Source of the DNA: Diogma glabrata
Taxonomy: Eukaryota; Arthropoda; Insecta; Diptera; Cylindrotomidae
Reading direction: 5' to 3'
Assembly: GCA_963693315.1 (NCBI GenBank)
Contig: OY856188.1
Location: forward strand, 189,773,897 to 189,837,896
DNA length: 64,000 nucleotides
Both the position numbers and the translations under genes were made by a program. Under the pieces are notes generated by a model that searched no databases, was not told the origin of the DNA, and saw nothing but the letters and a program-made list of their open reading frames with translations. Below are positions 44,262 to 55,394 of the stretch, in pieces. How positions within the stretch are numbered: the stretch's first letter is position 1; each line of letters begins with the position of its first letter.

Positions 44262-44700
44262 CATTTCTTCAATGTTTGTTGGGAGAATACAACATTCATT
44301 CGTGAATCAATTTTGATGACACTTTGGAAAAACATGCAAATATGTATGGCAAGGAACTGATTAGTTTTTGAGAGATAGTGAACAAAGTGGTGGGGACCCC
44401 GAGTGCCTGTTTTTTTGAAAGCTCAATAAAATCTGTATCTGATGATCGAATTGGATGAAACTTGGTACATAAGCATTTAGTTTGGTTCACAACAGTTCCG
44501 CATCCCAACCACCGGTTTGTCACTGCCGTTAACATTTTTTTTACTATTTCTCGTACTACAGAATTTATGTTTGTTGGGATACTGCAGCTTTCTATAATTT
44601 TGATATAATTGGAACTACGCGAAATCTATAACATTGGTTACCCATTAATTAAATTTTTATGGATATTAGCTCACTATATATCCAGAACATTTTGTTTCCA
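44262..44700 (+). repeat. FamD copy with 3' part
   Basis: TTTGTTGGGAGAATACAACA, GGCAAGGAACTGATTAG, GAAACTTGGTACATAAGC, GAACTACGCGAAATCTA and TATATCCAGAACA occur in the order seen at 13915-14310. This defines the FamD 3' end near 44700. Confidence 0.7.
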
Positions 44701-45540
44701 GAGCTGTGGTGAAGTTTGCCTATGCATCAGCGTCGCAATATTTTTTAATCGTTTTTGTTTTCATAATAATTTTGCCTTTATACTATTTATTGTTATTTTA
44801 TTCACTTTGTATAAATTATTTAGGACTATCTTAGGAACTCTTATTTTAAATTATTTAGGACTGTTATTTATAGCTAGACCATATCACTATTATGTTATAC
44901 CTAACTTGTGTCACTGTTAATTTTCAACTGAACTATATCGCTATTTATTTACCTACTCTATCATAGATTATGTAGTTTTTATTTCATATTCTTATTAGAT
45001 CAAATTACTCAATTTTATATTGCATGTTATTCTGTTTTATCTTTAAATATTTATTTAGGTATATTAATTAGTTATATTGCGTTAGTGGAACAACCTTTCA
45101 GATAGTTTAATTTTATTAACAATAAATTTTTATTACATCGTATCGTACTCTATAATCGGTGTAATATGTTTAGAAAATGTGAAGTATTTGAAATAAATTC
45201 GTATATTTTTTATTTATTATAATTAATTTTTATATACTTGACAATTCTGATCTTTTGCTTGTTCAAAAAATTAGCCTCTATTGTGGTCTTTAATAATTGA
45301 GGATAGGAGAACGTCACATGAATCAGGAGTATTCTATACCAGCCCAATTTTAGTAATGTTTTAGCACATTAAAAAAAATTGTTCAACCTTTTATGTATTT
45401 TTTTTTATTCCCAAAATAAGATAAGATATTTCCTATTTTATTATATGATTTATTATTGTCATTATTTATGGTCTAAATATCCAACAATTAAAAAACAATA
45501 AAAGAAAATGTTGATCCAATTATAAAAATCTTTCTCCAAC
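44701..45540. other. No recognised gene
   Basis: The word CTATGCATCAGCGTCGCAAT (44720) is shared with 26260, so this is repeat-derived in part. The 103-codon frame at 44609-44920 begins in FamD and continues in T-rich sequence; I regard it as chance. The rest may be jockey UTR leading into the tail at 45541. Confidence 0.35.
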
Positions 45541-45655
45541 ACTTCACAACAAAGGCTGATGTGGGACCTAGATCTTAAAATCTGTCTATGTGTTACTGTG
45601 ACGGCGATACATATTATTATTCCTATTACACAACACTTTCTATTCAAAACACGTG
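45541..45655 (+). repeat. J1 jockey 3' tail
   Basis: GATGTGGGACCTAGATCTTA, then TATGTGTTACTGTGACGG and TTCCTATTACACAACACTTT: a diverged copy of the tail at 25550-25640. Confidence 0.65.
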
Positions 45656-46021
45656 CTGCATTTTTTTGATTATACTATCTTATAATATATTTAAATTTGA
45701 GGGCGCCATTTGTCTAATCTGCACCCAACGTTGAAATAGCGTGGTCCGGCGTTGCTAGGAATATTAGAACACTGGCTCTAATTCCATAAATTATTGGCTT
45801 CAGCAATGTGGACAGATGTTCGCGGGTCAACACAAATTGCTTTTGGCGGTGTGTGTGTACCTATAATTAACATAACGAGGACATGCTTTGATCCACATTC
45901 AAAGGCTTTAATTCAATTTTAAACATGACTAGACGGTTCGCATCTATCCAAAATTGCTTTTTGTGTCGAAGGAATTTTGAAAATCAAAACAAACTTTGAT
46001 TGTACTATCCACATCAAATAT
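45656..46021. other. No recognised gene; less AT-rich patch 45700-45970
   Basis: GC is visibly higher here than in the flanks. Translation in six frames gives no recognisable protein. Probably transposon-derived. Confidence 0.3.
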
Positions 46022-46510
46022 TTTTTAAAACGAAATGTGCTGTGTAATAGGAATTACAATATATGTTACAAGTCACAACAATACATAAAACCTTTTATTA
46101 TCTAGGTCCCACAACAACATGCGTTCTGAGTTATTGATCAATGCAAATTGACTTGTTTTTTTATGTATTTTTTAAAGAATGAATAACTAGAGAAAATATA
46201 AACAATAAATTAAATCCTATCGCATGTAATATATGACACAGGCCAATATTTCATGATAAGATGCAGGAAACAAAAACAACATAACAGATATACATTTTCT
46301 CTAAAAACGCACTGTCTTAATGAGTTATATCAAGGCTCGGTTCTTCGACCAAGCAATAGCGTACCATCATCAAGGAATGTTCTAAAACTATGATTGAGAG
46401 TGCTACCGCTGAATGAACAGATTTTTATCCGCCACCATCCTGAAGATATCAGCTTTTCAAGTGACATCTCGTTGCTATTACCGTTGGTATTTGACATCTA
46501 ACGTTAACAC
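46022..46510 (-). mobile_element. Internally deleted jockey derivative, copy B
   Basis: The reverse complement aligns end to end with copy A: GTTAACGTTAGATGTCAAAT, GTAGCACTCTCAATCATAG, TGCGATAGGATTTAAT, then directly AGAACGCATGTTGTTGTGGG and the 3' tail with TTCCTATTACACAGCACA. It lacks the same coding region as copy A and lacks the duplicated block found there. Confidence 0.7.
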
Positions 46511-46737
46511 ATAATATATCCGTAGATCAAACATTTAAAAAAACTTACATGTCAACAAAAAAAATTCCTTCATACGTTAAACCTGAATTGAATCTTTAAG
46601 TGAAACCCGAACAGAAAATTGATTAAATGATGCAAACTAACACGAACTATTGACACTTGATGAGAGTCTAAGCTTCTTTATCTGCCATTGAGGATTAAGG
46701 GGAAATTCAGGACAAGGAAATCACGGACAGATTGAAA

Positions 46738-46921
46738 AGAGAAATTTAGTACAAAAAGTTTCATACAAAATGCCTGTATTTATTTTCGCTTTTGGTTTGG
46801 AAATTTAGTACAGAAAAAGAGAAATCAAGTGCAAAAAACTGTACTTAATCTCCAAACCAAAAGCGAAAATAAATAGAAAAATTTTATACTGAATTTTTCA
46901 TTTTCTCTGTATTAGATTTCG
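46738..46921. repeat. Imperfect palindrome
   Basis: TATTTATTTTCGCTTTTGGT (46777) pairs with ACCAAAAGCGAAAATAAATA (46856-46875). Outer GAAATTTAGTACA pairs with TGTATTAGATTTC. The middle contains AGTACAG/CTGTACT. Confidence 0.7.
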
Positions 46922-46981
46922 TTTTTGATTTGTATACGTGATATCCTTGTACCGAATTTCTCAGTGCTGAGCAGAGCATCA

Positions 46982-47123
46982 ATGGAAAAATGGAAAATTG
47001 CCATTAAAAACTTTTGCAGGATTTTGTGTTTTGCAAGTCAAAACATTTGTAAACGACCTTTGCAGCTAACCGTATTATTTATTATTGTTACATGCTGCAA
47101 CAAAATAGCTGCTGTTGATGCAA
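46982..47123 (+). other. Candidate first coding exon with signal peptide/anchor
   Basis: ATG 46982 (context ATCAATGG) opens a frame MEKWKIAIKNFCRILCFASQ, then a basic NICKRP and the hydrophobic LQLTVLFIIVTCC, then NKIAAVDA. A possible donor CAA/GTAACG follows at 47124; without splicing the frame ends 10 codons later. A basic stretch, a hydrophobic core and small residues near AAVDA fit a signal peptide with a long n-region. If spliced after 47123 the exon is 142 nt and leaves phase 1, which makes the downstream microexon at 51473 read SFYKRQSYQK. No database match can be claimed. Confidence 0.3.
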
Positions 47124-47984
47124 GTAACGATAAGCAAATTTGATCTTCAATGAAACGCGTCTATTACTATAATTATTTAATTAAACGTTTAATTTTTTCA
47201 ATCTTCATTCATCAATTTTTGTTACTCTATGCGACCCACAGTTAGTTTTGGTTTAATACAAAACAATAATAAAAATTAAGTCACTGATCAAAACAAATAA
47301 TAAATCGACAAGAAGACGCTGTTATCTTATATTTTGTTTGTTTTTTTTTTAATTTTATTTGTCACATAATCATTTAACGTCATCCTAAAGTGTAATAACA
47401 ACGTAGTAAATTATTTACAAAAACATAATTTAAAACAATTAATTTAACTGCTTTCGTGTTACGTTGTCAATTTAATTTTGAAATGATTAAATCAGCAATT
47501 ACGTTATATTTACTTATAAATATAAATATAAAATGTAAGAAAAAGAAAATCGTATATTTTAGATTTTCAATTTTCTGATGATATTTACAGCACATGCCTT
47601 GCGATTTTTTGTTGTATTTGTAATGTTTAATATTTGTATCTATTACAATTTTGTATTTGTACTATACTATATGGATTGTTGGTAAAAATTTCTTATAAAT
47701 TGAAAAATTACTTGGTAGCGAAACGCTCGATTTTTTGTGTTTTCAAATAACCAATAAATCTGTTTTTCAAATATCGTGAGAATGAATAGTGGTCATTGAC
47801 CTATTATTTTGTTTGTCTTCATTAATATAGCATAGCTATTTATAATGAGTTTTTGAGTTTTGCACAAAAACGTGAAAAAGCATGTGTTATTTTTGTTTGA
47901 CTACTTGAGTCAACAAATTTTGCAACCAACAATGAATCTTGCAACCAAGGTAATTGACATCAAAAGCAATTTTTTGTCGTCTTA
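47124..47984. other. AT-rich, no recognised feature
   Basis: No gene or repeat supported. If the neighbouring exon is real this would be intron. Confidence 0.4.
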
Positions 47985-48217
47985 AGCCGCAATTAGACTA
48001 TTGCAGAACTCTGCAATATTTCTGCAATGGTAGTGTGTAAAATATTCATTGCAGAAAAGTTTGGCAATGAACTCATTTTAAAATATTGCAATGACTCATT
48101 GCAATGTTTTGCAATGAGTTCGTTGCCAAGTTTTTCTGCAATGAATATTTTACACACTACCATTGGACGACTATTGCAGAAATATTGCAGAGTTCTGCAA
48201 TAGTCTAATTGCGGCTT
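47985..48217. mobile_element. TA-flanked palindromic MITE, 233 bp
   Basis: AGCCGCAATTAGACTATTGC and its complement form the ends, with TA at 47983-47984 and 48218-48219. The two halves pair almost throughout; the right half has an extra roughly 10-bp segment beside CCATTGG. The words TTGCAAT, GCAATG and ATTGCAGA recur so often that the element is virtually built from GCAAT. Confidence 0.8.
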
Positions 48218-48320
48218 TAGTACATTGTTTAAAAGAAAAATAAATCAAATGGTTGCTGAATTTTTACTGGTTTTATGAGCAACTCAGTGTGTTGTTAAAT
48301 TATTCCGTCATTAGGAAGCT

Positions 48321-48593
48321 ACCCAACAAACACTGCATGCGTCAAGGGATTGCAATAGCGTGCTAACACTTTATGCCGTATCCTTGCGCTCGTTGTGCGT
48401 ACATTTTTTCGCCACTCTGGGTCGTTATAAAATTACGGCCCTTGATCTCCACATGCGGAGACATTCTGCCACCTCATCTGCCGTCACGCTATGATAGCAA
48501 TATACGGATGCACTTGAACGTCCAAGTGACAACATGTCATGACGTGCGTGAACGCATTGTGTTAGCATTGGGCCGCTACAGTGTTTGTTGGGT
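48321..48593. mobile_element. MITE with ACCCAACAAACACTG TIRs, 273 bp
   Basis: The ends ACCCAACAAACACTG and CAGTGTTTGTTGGGT are perfect over 15 bp; TGCTAACAC recurs inverted just inside. The interior is markedly GC-richer than the flanks, and its 84-codon frame has no recognisable domain. The duplication is unclear. Confidence 0.7.
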
Positions 48594-49214
48594 TATCCAT
48601 ATATCACTTATCGTTATCACTTATTGACAGTAATTACAGATATATCTGGTTTTTTTACATCGATATTTTCTATAACTTTTTTAATATCACCCATAGTAGC
48701 ACTAACCAAATAAATGCTAAATTATTGATTGACGTTGAATTACAATTTTTAAAATCTTCAGGGGTTGCGACTTCTGTACATCTATTCCAGCATTTCCCTG
48801 GGTATTGGGAATTGAGAAAAGTGCGTGTTTTTAATTTTTCACTAGTTTCGACACAGGGTGACTAGAAATTTGTTAAGGATTTTAGAGACAGTAAAAGTTT
48901 AAAGTTAAATTGTGCTCGAATGGATTCACCGATTTGAATAATTTTACGGTAAATATTACACTGATAAAAAATATTTATTTTTTTATATGATTTTTCAAAC
49001 ATGGCGATTTCAAAAAGCACATTTTTCTTTTCTTTTATTTTTTTACATTTTAAGGATTTGTACTGAGGTTAAATTAACTTAATATTCGATGATGTTTGCG
49101 TATATCAATGTTTCTGGAAGGTACGATTTATGTATGTTAATCCCACTACTTAATTTTCCGTTGTAATCCACAGTATGTTTACAGTTATGTACTCCATCTG
49201 ATACTTATATTCAA
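48594..49214. other. No recognised feature
   Basis: The 94-codon frame at 48581-48865 begins in the MITE end and has no recognisable motif. The rest is AT-rich. Confidence 0.35.
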
Positions 49215-51300
49215 ACCTTAACTATATGTTTACTAGACATGACCTAACTTATGAAGTTGTTATTTTCATCCCTCCCACCGACTAATTATGTTCCTTTTGA
49301 CTCGAAAATGAAGTGTATGCAGTTTTACTGAAATCGGAAAATAATTACCCACCGCGCAGTGGCGTCGACGATAAGAAAATTAGCAGAATAATAGGATTTT
49401 TTAGGTTTATCAGATATAATCATCTTAAAATATAATATATCACATAATTTCGATTTTTTATTAAAGGCTTATTAATTAACGATTCCAACGAGCCTAAGTA
49501 TGTAGAAATTGATCTTAGGAAAGCGTTTTTATCGAATTTCTTCTTCTTAAATAAAAAAAAAAAATTTCTGCGAAAATTCAGAAAAAATAAACTTTTATGT
49601 TAGATTCAGACTTTGTTTGAGTAACACAAATTTTTATTTTTGGATACATTGCTAGCAGAATTAACTGGACATGGTAAAGTAGATCGTTTGCCAACCATAG
49701 TAACATTTGGTAATATTGAGAAGTTATTAACAGTCCCATAATGCAAAGAACAGAGCGGCTTATCGATTGCGAATGCGATATATGAATGCCTTGAAGAATG
49801 GAATCTTACTGATAAAGTCGAAGCCATGTGTTACGACAAGACATCAATAACGCTGGACCAGAAAAAGGTGGAAAAAAAGATTGGCCACAACTTGATTCGA
49901 TTCCCATGTCGTCATCACATACAGGAGATTAAACTACGGGCTGTTTATAATATCAAATTTGGAAAGACCACAGCACCCGATGTTTATCTGCTCAACAAAT
50001 TTCAGAAGGCATGGGACGGTGGTAAAATTAATCCAACAATGTTCAAAAATGGAATATCAGACAAAAAACTGGAAAGCAAAATTCCAAAACACTCGTGAGA
50101 AGCTCTAGTAATTTTTTGTCATGAAGAGTTGGAAAAATCACACCCACGCAGCGAATATAAAGAATTTTTGGAAGTTTTTGGAAACTATTGAGAATTACAA
50201 ATTCAAACGCCCAGGTCCGACAAGTCACGCCGTTTGCATTTTTCTGATTATGTTGTATGTAAAAATTTGGTTCAAATGCATAGATGGAACAGCAGCCGCA
50301 TATCAGGATTTGGATTTCATCAAAATTGACCAGAGTTTCAGAAGAAATGTTGAACAAAATTTGTTACCATCTTCACTATTTAACGGAAGCAAATATTGGC
50401 TTGGCTTTTTTCGACCCAGAGATTTCGTTTGATGAAAAACGAAAAATGGTTCAAAACCTTGAGGTCCCAGCACGAGACATTCCCATCTCACCCCAAACTC
50501 GCAAAAAAGATTTTCACGCAGTCAAACATATGCAACTTTTTGCTAATAAGAACATTAGTGATTTTGTCACAGAAAAAAGTCAGAGTTTTTTTAATCGATT
50601 TAGAATTTGTATTGATTTTTTGCTACATGACCCATCGGAATGAGGATTTCGTCAAAGCCACGTTGTTTTGCCAAAGTTTGCATGTTGCTAATGGTACCGC
50701 CGAACTCGGTGTTAAGTTGATGATGACACGGAATACAACAGCATTCTAACTAAAGACGAGGAAGGTACACAATACACCATTCAGGTGGTCGAAAACTACA
50801 GATGCAAATACCCATCATACAATAAATCTAATTTAATGTATTGATTTCTTTTGGAAAAATGTTGCTTTTGAATGAAAAATTATTATAAATTTAACCATAA
50901 AAATTAATTTTTTTCTTTGAAAAAAGATTATTATGAATTAGTGAGTTTTCGTATATGTAAGAAGAAAAATTAAGATAAATCGCTTTTCTAAGATCGATTT
51001 CTACATACTTAGGCTCGTTGGAATCGTTAATTAATTAGCTTTTAATAAAAAAAATCAAAATTATGAGATATATTATGTTTTAAGATAATTATATCTGATA
51101 AAAATAAAAAATCCTATAATTCTGCTAATTTTCTTATCTTCGACGTCACTGCGCGGTGGGTAATTATTTTCCGATTTCAATAAAACTTGATATAGTTCAT
51201 ATTCGATTCAAATGGAACATAATCAGCTGGTGGGAGCGAAGAAAAAGATGGTTTGAAAATTGTTCATACATATCTGGTCATGCCTAATGTTTACCTTACT
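49215..51300 (+). mobile_element. Long-TIR DNA transposon, about 2.1 kb
   Basis: The left 49215-49525 and right 50990-51300 are inverted repeats of about 300 bp. Shared words include CATGACC (outer), TCCCACC, AATTATGTTCC, GAAATCGGAAAATAATTACC, CACCGCGCAGTG, AACGATTCCAACGAGCCTAA and GTATGTAGAAAT. The outer boundary is approximate because identity fades. The element contains a transposase pseudogene (49627-50835). Long TIRs and a C-x2-H transposase recall the Mutator-like and related groups, but I could not fix a target duplication. Confidence 0.7.
49627..50835 (+). pseudogene. Transposase-like gene, CRHH family, broken
   Basis: Pieces in order across frames: GKVDRLPTIVTFGNIEKLL near 49675; AIYECLEEWNLTDKVEAMCY, with D near the first catalytic position, near 49775-49835; FPCRHHIQEIKLRAVYNIKF near 49901-49960; GKTTAPDVYLLNKFQKAW; later GLAFFDPEISFDEKRKMVQN near 50400; NKNISDFVTEKSQSFF near 50550; and NGTAELGVKLM near 50690 with TKDEEGTQYTIQVVENYR in a shifted frame before a stop near 50835. 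This order (CRHH, GLAFFD, NDTAERGV) belongs to a transposon-derived protein family widespread in insects and cnidarians, usually annotated as uncharacterised. At least three frameshifts and several stops kill this copy. Superfamily uncertain. Confidence 0.65.
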
Positions 51301-51472
51301 AGTATCTTGATCTGCCGTGTTCTGGATGTTTCTCAAATTATGGTAATAATAAGACGTCGAATTTTATATACACGTTGATTTAATTATGTACTTCATTGAC
51401 TTTACAATATATTTATATTTACACAATATTTTGATTTCATTTAATTAATAACATTTATCTTTCTTATTTCAG

Positions 51473-51502
51473 GTTTTTACAAAAGACAATCATATCAAAA
51501 AC
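51473..51502 (+). other. Candidate 30-nt microexon
   Basis: A T-rich tract ending TTCTTATTTCAG (AG at 51471-51472) precedes 30 nt, followed by GTAAGTAC, a near-perfect donor. AATTAATAAC 20-30 nt upstream could serve as branch site. The 30 nt are open in all three frames; entering in phase 1, as left by the exon at 46982, they read SFYKRQSYQK. The surroundings are not obviously repetitive. Chance occurrence of such a pair in AT-rich DNA is possible. Confidence 0.35.
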
Positions 51503-52566
51503 GTAAGTACAATAGATTAAAAATATGTTCACTCAGAAAGCACGCTTTCACTTTCGCCATCTATTTTCATCCATCTTTTCGATATCGAAACGTTTGTTTA
51601 CACGGGTGTTTACCCTAGTCACTACAGATTTATTATTTACCCAAAACATACTAAAATTACAGACAAGCGTTATATTTCGTTTTAGAGAAAAAGGCATTTG
51701 AATATGTTATTCGTTTGAAATTTTATGTAGTTTGTGTCATTTACTAAAAACTAGTTTGACAGATTGTATTAAACTTTGATTTTTTTTAAGGTTTTTCATA
51801 GATGGGAAAACCCAAAAGTGTGTATATACTAAATATACTAAATGAATTCAAACAACATCACAAAGTTTATATAAATATAATTAATTTGGACAATAGAATT
51901 GAATTGCAAAAATCCAACTGGAGATAATTCATGTTTGTTCAATTTAAAGAATTAAATTTGATTAGAAATTATTTCACCAAAATAACATAAATAAAATTGA
52001 AGAAAAACTAATCATTTCTGTGTTTCTTTTTCATAAACTACTCTGTTATAATTTTAGTTTGAAAATACGCCACAAACACCCCATTTCCAGTGATAATGAT
52101 GCATAGAAATATCATGACAAATTGGTGTTTACTTGTTGTGATGCATTAGAGAAAATATAAATCATGGAATAAATAATGAAAAATCTTGCAGCAATGACTT
52201 ATTGCTAGTCTGCTGTTCAAAGCCGGTAAAAGAAGGTTGATGTAGAGATTAAATTACAAATTTTGGTCGTAGTGCTCTAAATTTGTTCTGAAAAAGGATA
52301 GGGGTTAGTTGTAATTCCGTTTCGTAGGATGCAAAACAGGTATCGATGAACAGTGCAGAGGAGAGCTAGATATTTTCGGTGAGTGGTTGATCAGTGAGCG
52401 GGCAAACATGGTATTATCCTGATTACTAAAGGGTTGAAGAATGTCGATATTAACTTTGACTATTCTTCCTCTACTATCGATAGTTAAAGTTTAGCCATCT
52501 CCATTGATGGGTCCATCGTAGGGTTTTTGCAAGGACTATCGCAAATAACAGGTTGACGATATCTAA
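51503..52566. other. No recognised feature
   Basis: No gene or repeat supported. The part after 52200 becomes less AT-rich and may belong to the neighbouring gypsy remnant. Confidence 0.35.
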
Positions 52567-53345
52567 AATGAAAACTTTCGATCAAGCCATTTTATTAAGG
52601 ATTATACGCTGTGGTTAATCGATGTTCAAAACCTTACAGCTTTGAAAGATCAGAATATAATTGAGATACTGTAAACCATTTCGTGTCACGAAGTCCACCA
52701 GTAATTTAAAAGAAGAGTTGATTTTGGGATGAGGAATAATGTGTATTTGCACGAAGAGGTTTTGAAAAAACGTTTGGCGATGTTGACAAAATACCAGCAA
52801 CAATATTGTCAATTATACATCAATATCTCGTTTGTTTATAGTAGTAAACTGGCTGTAGCGCTGTTGAGATTCGGTTAGTCTTACCGAAAAAAAACTGAGA
52901 TGTTGCCAAGAGTCGACGATTTGTTGAACTACTGCTACTGCAATTGCTTTATCGGAAGCGTCGACCAAAATAGCGAGAGCGCCGTGGCATAGCTGAGTTG
53001 CTTTTTCACAATTTGTAAAAACTTATAAACAAGATTCCGATCAGTTAATAGATCGTTTGTCGTATTTTTAGAGCCGTTTTAGAAATCATTAAAAATGGCT
53101 CGATCACCGGCACCGTGAGGAATTGATCATTCCAAGAAATCAAGAAAATTGTTTGATCATTTGAGGAGTGGTATATTGGAAATGACATCCACTCGTTCTT
53201 TTGTTGGTCTAGATTCCTTAGAAAGTGGTATGCCCAAAGAAATTGATTTCAGGTTGTGAAAAATCGCATCTATTGAGGTTGATGATTATACCAGCATCTT
53301 GCAATTTTTGGGATATGAGCTAAGGATCGAAAGTCGAAAAGTGTA
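52567..53345 (-). pseudogene. Ty3/gypsy pol remnant (RT tail, RNase H, integrase end)
   Basis: On the minus strand, QKLQDAGIIINLNRCDFSQP (about 53315-53255) is the end of the reverse transcriptase, followed by FLGMINF-like sequence. LAILVDASDKAIAVAVVQQ (near 52990-52930) is the start of RNase H. After a deletion, EHRLTTAYNP, two stops and NGLIESFHF (52626-52567) match the integrase motif TTAYHPQ-NG-IERFHR. Protease, RT core and the integrase catalytic DDE part are not recognisable. Stops and shifts abound. The clade looks like CsRn1/Kabuki-type, stated from remembered similarity. Confidence 0.7.
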
Positions 53346-54720
53346 GGTGTATAGAGATAACCGTCTTATGATTGTCAGACGGCTCAATAGGAATGTGATG
53401 GCAAGCTTACTAGGTATATGTTCGAGAAAATATTGCAACCGGCAAGTTGTTATAAAAAATGATGATCAAAACAAACGTTGTATTTGTCGCTGACTCTGAC
53501 TTTATTACTTTATTTAAGCGACGTTAATTAACGCAAATGTGAATACCACCTGATTTCTTTTCGGCCAAGTGAAGAAGACTAAACCATTGACTGCTAGAGT
53601 AGTAACAGAACAGTAACACTGGCGATAATAAAAGAATGAACGTCGAAAGTCTAAAGAACAGAAAGTGAACTGCGAACAATATAGAATCGCACTGTTGACG
53701 ATGGGATCTGAGTGGAAAAGACGACAAGCAAACTTACTATCGGGATTCGGGACCTGTTATCAAAGGGGCGCACTTTCACAGCAGCTTGTACTTTACTCAA
53801 TGAATTTGTAGATCGCGCTTGAACGTCAAAGTCTAGCTCGCCAATCTTATTGCGGGCGATTTTAACACTTGGGTCGTTGAGTGGGTAAGTGTACACTCCC
53901 AAGAGGTAGAGCATTACTTGAAGCATTTGTAAAACGTGATCTGGTCTTGCTCAACCACGAAGACATACAGTAAAGGCAATAATTATGGATATCGCCTTTG
54001 CATGTGGAGCACTCTCGACATGTGTAAAGTGAACGATGTTCATTTTGTCTAGCAAGATTGAACACAGATATATCGGACTGCATGGTAGAATGTATACTAA
54101 TACCTTAGAATATAGTGCAAAGTTTGGAACAAGATATCTCGGTTAATCTTAAAAGCGTTTTAGCCGCGTGAAAGAAACAGTAATAAATAATAGACCAAAA
54201 ACTTGCAAAAAGAGTGTCTCAACCTACGTAGAACTATGAGCAGTTCCATAATTTTCAGAAAAAACAGAAATAATTGCGTAAGAAGAGCAGATCATTTCAG
54301 TGCAAAGAGCAAATCATTTCAGTGCTTCAAAGATGAATTACATAATAACCCATGCGGAAGTGCTGCAAATAGTACTTACTGACCAAACTAAAAATCTTTA
54401 AAGCAGCTGCACGACTGTATCCAGGCATAAAGGCTGAAGTTATGACGGTTGTGTTGCTTGAAATTGTGACAACGAAAATTACTTCTACCTCGCAAGATGG
54501 AAACTGATGTTAACTCAATTTCAGCTTTCAACACCGAAAATGTATTAAACGTAGTGCGCGAAGCACGTAACAGAATCAAACTGCCTTTAATGTGAGGCAA
54601 AACTCGATAACGTCGAACAAGTGATAGTCGAATGCGTAAGGTTTGAATATTAAAAAGTAGTATTTCAATCATTTTTGCTAAACTTTTCATATGTCTACGT
54701 AAAACAAACAAACACTATAT
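53346..54720. other. Less AT-rich block, probably same LTR element, unrecognised
   Basis: Composition stays less AT-biased to about 54720, and several overlapping minus-strand frames of 67-107 codons occur (for example 54388-54711). None shows a gag zinc knuckle, protease or other clear motif. Position upstream of pol on the minus strand suggests a decayed gag/leader/LTR, which is inference only. Confidence 0.35.
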
Positions 54721-55394
54721 AAAAACCCACACATACAAACTGCAAACTAAAAACGGACTCAACAGCTGCAGCAGGTCTCAAAAGCTAGCGATTTCTAAAA
54801 TCGACCCAAATACAAGAACTTCCCATATCGACAAGTTAAAAATATTTTGGTAAAACAAGAGATTGAAAAATTTGTGTAGAAAAAAATTGTTTAATATATT
54901 CCACAAGCCGGACGTAATATTTTCCTTTTTTTCCACTAATGATGATTTGTCATAATAGTGTTTATACAGAATTCTGATTAAGGTATAATTATGGATATCT
55001 TATCAACAACCCACTTCAATGTTGGCTTTTGTTGTACTATTGAAATATTGTAATATTGGAATACATAGTTTCAATTTTATTTACCCAACAATTTTTTTAC
55101 ATGTTTATAATACAAAATAATTAATCAATTTTATGTTGATATAAATATCAAATTATCACAATATAATTATAGATAGATGTCTTTCGTCATTCCATCTGAA
55201 TAGCTTTTACGCTATATAAGAAATTGGTCTTAAATTTTAATTATTGGTCAATATCATGTACTGATACGTATAGTTAGTATTCGAAAGATTATGATTAATC
55301 ATTAAATAGAATGAAGGTTAACAAAATTTTTGGTTTTAGTGTTGATTAATGCGTAATATTTTATACAATGTATGGATGGATTATCCAATTACTA
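54721..55394. other. AT-rich, no recognised feature
   Basis: No gene or repeat supported. Confidence 0.4.

Noticed and set aside
50043..50491. Minus-strand frames over the transposase
   Set aside because: Antisense shadows of the plus-strand transposase pseudogene, whose motifs are recognisable.
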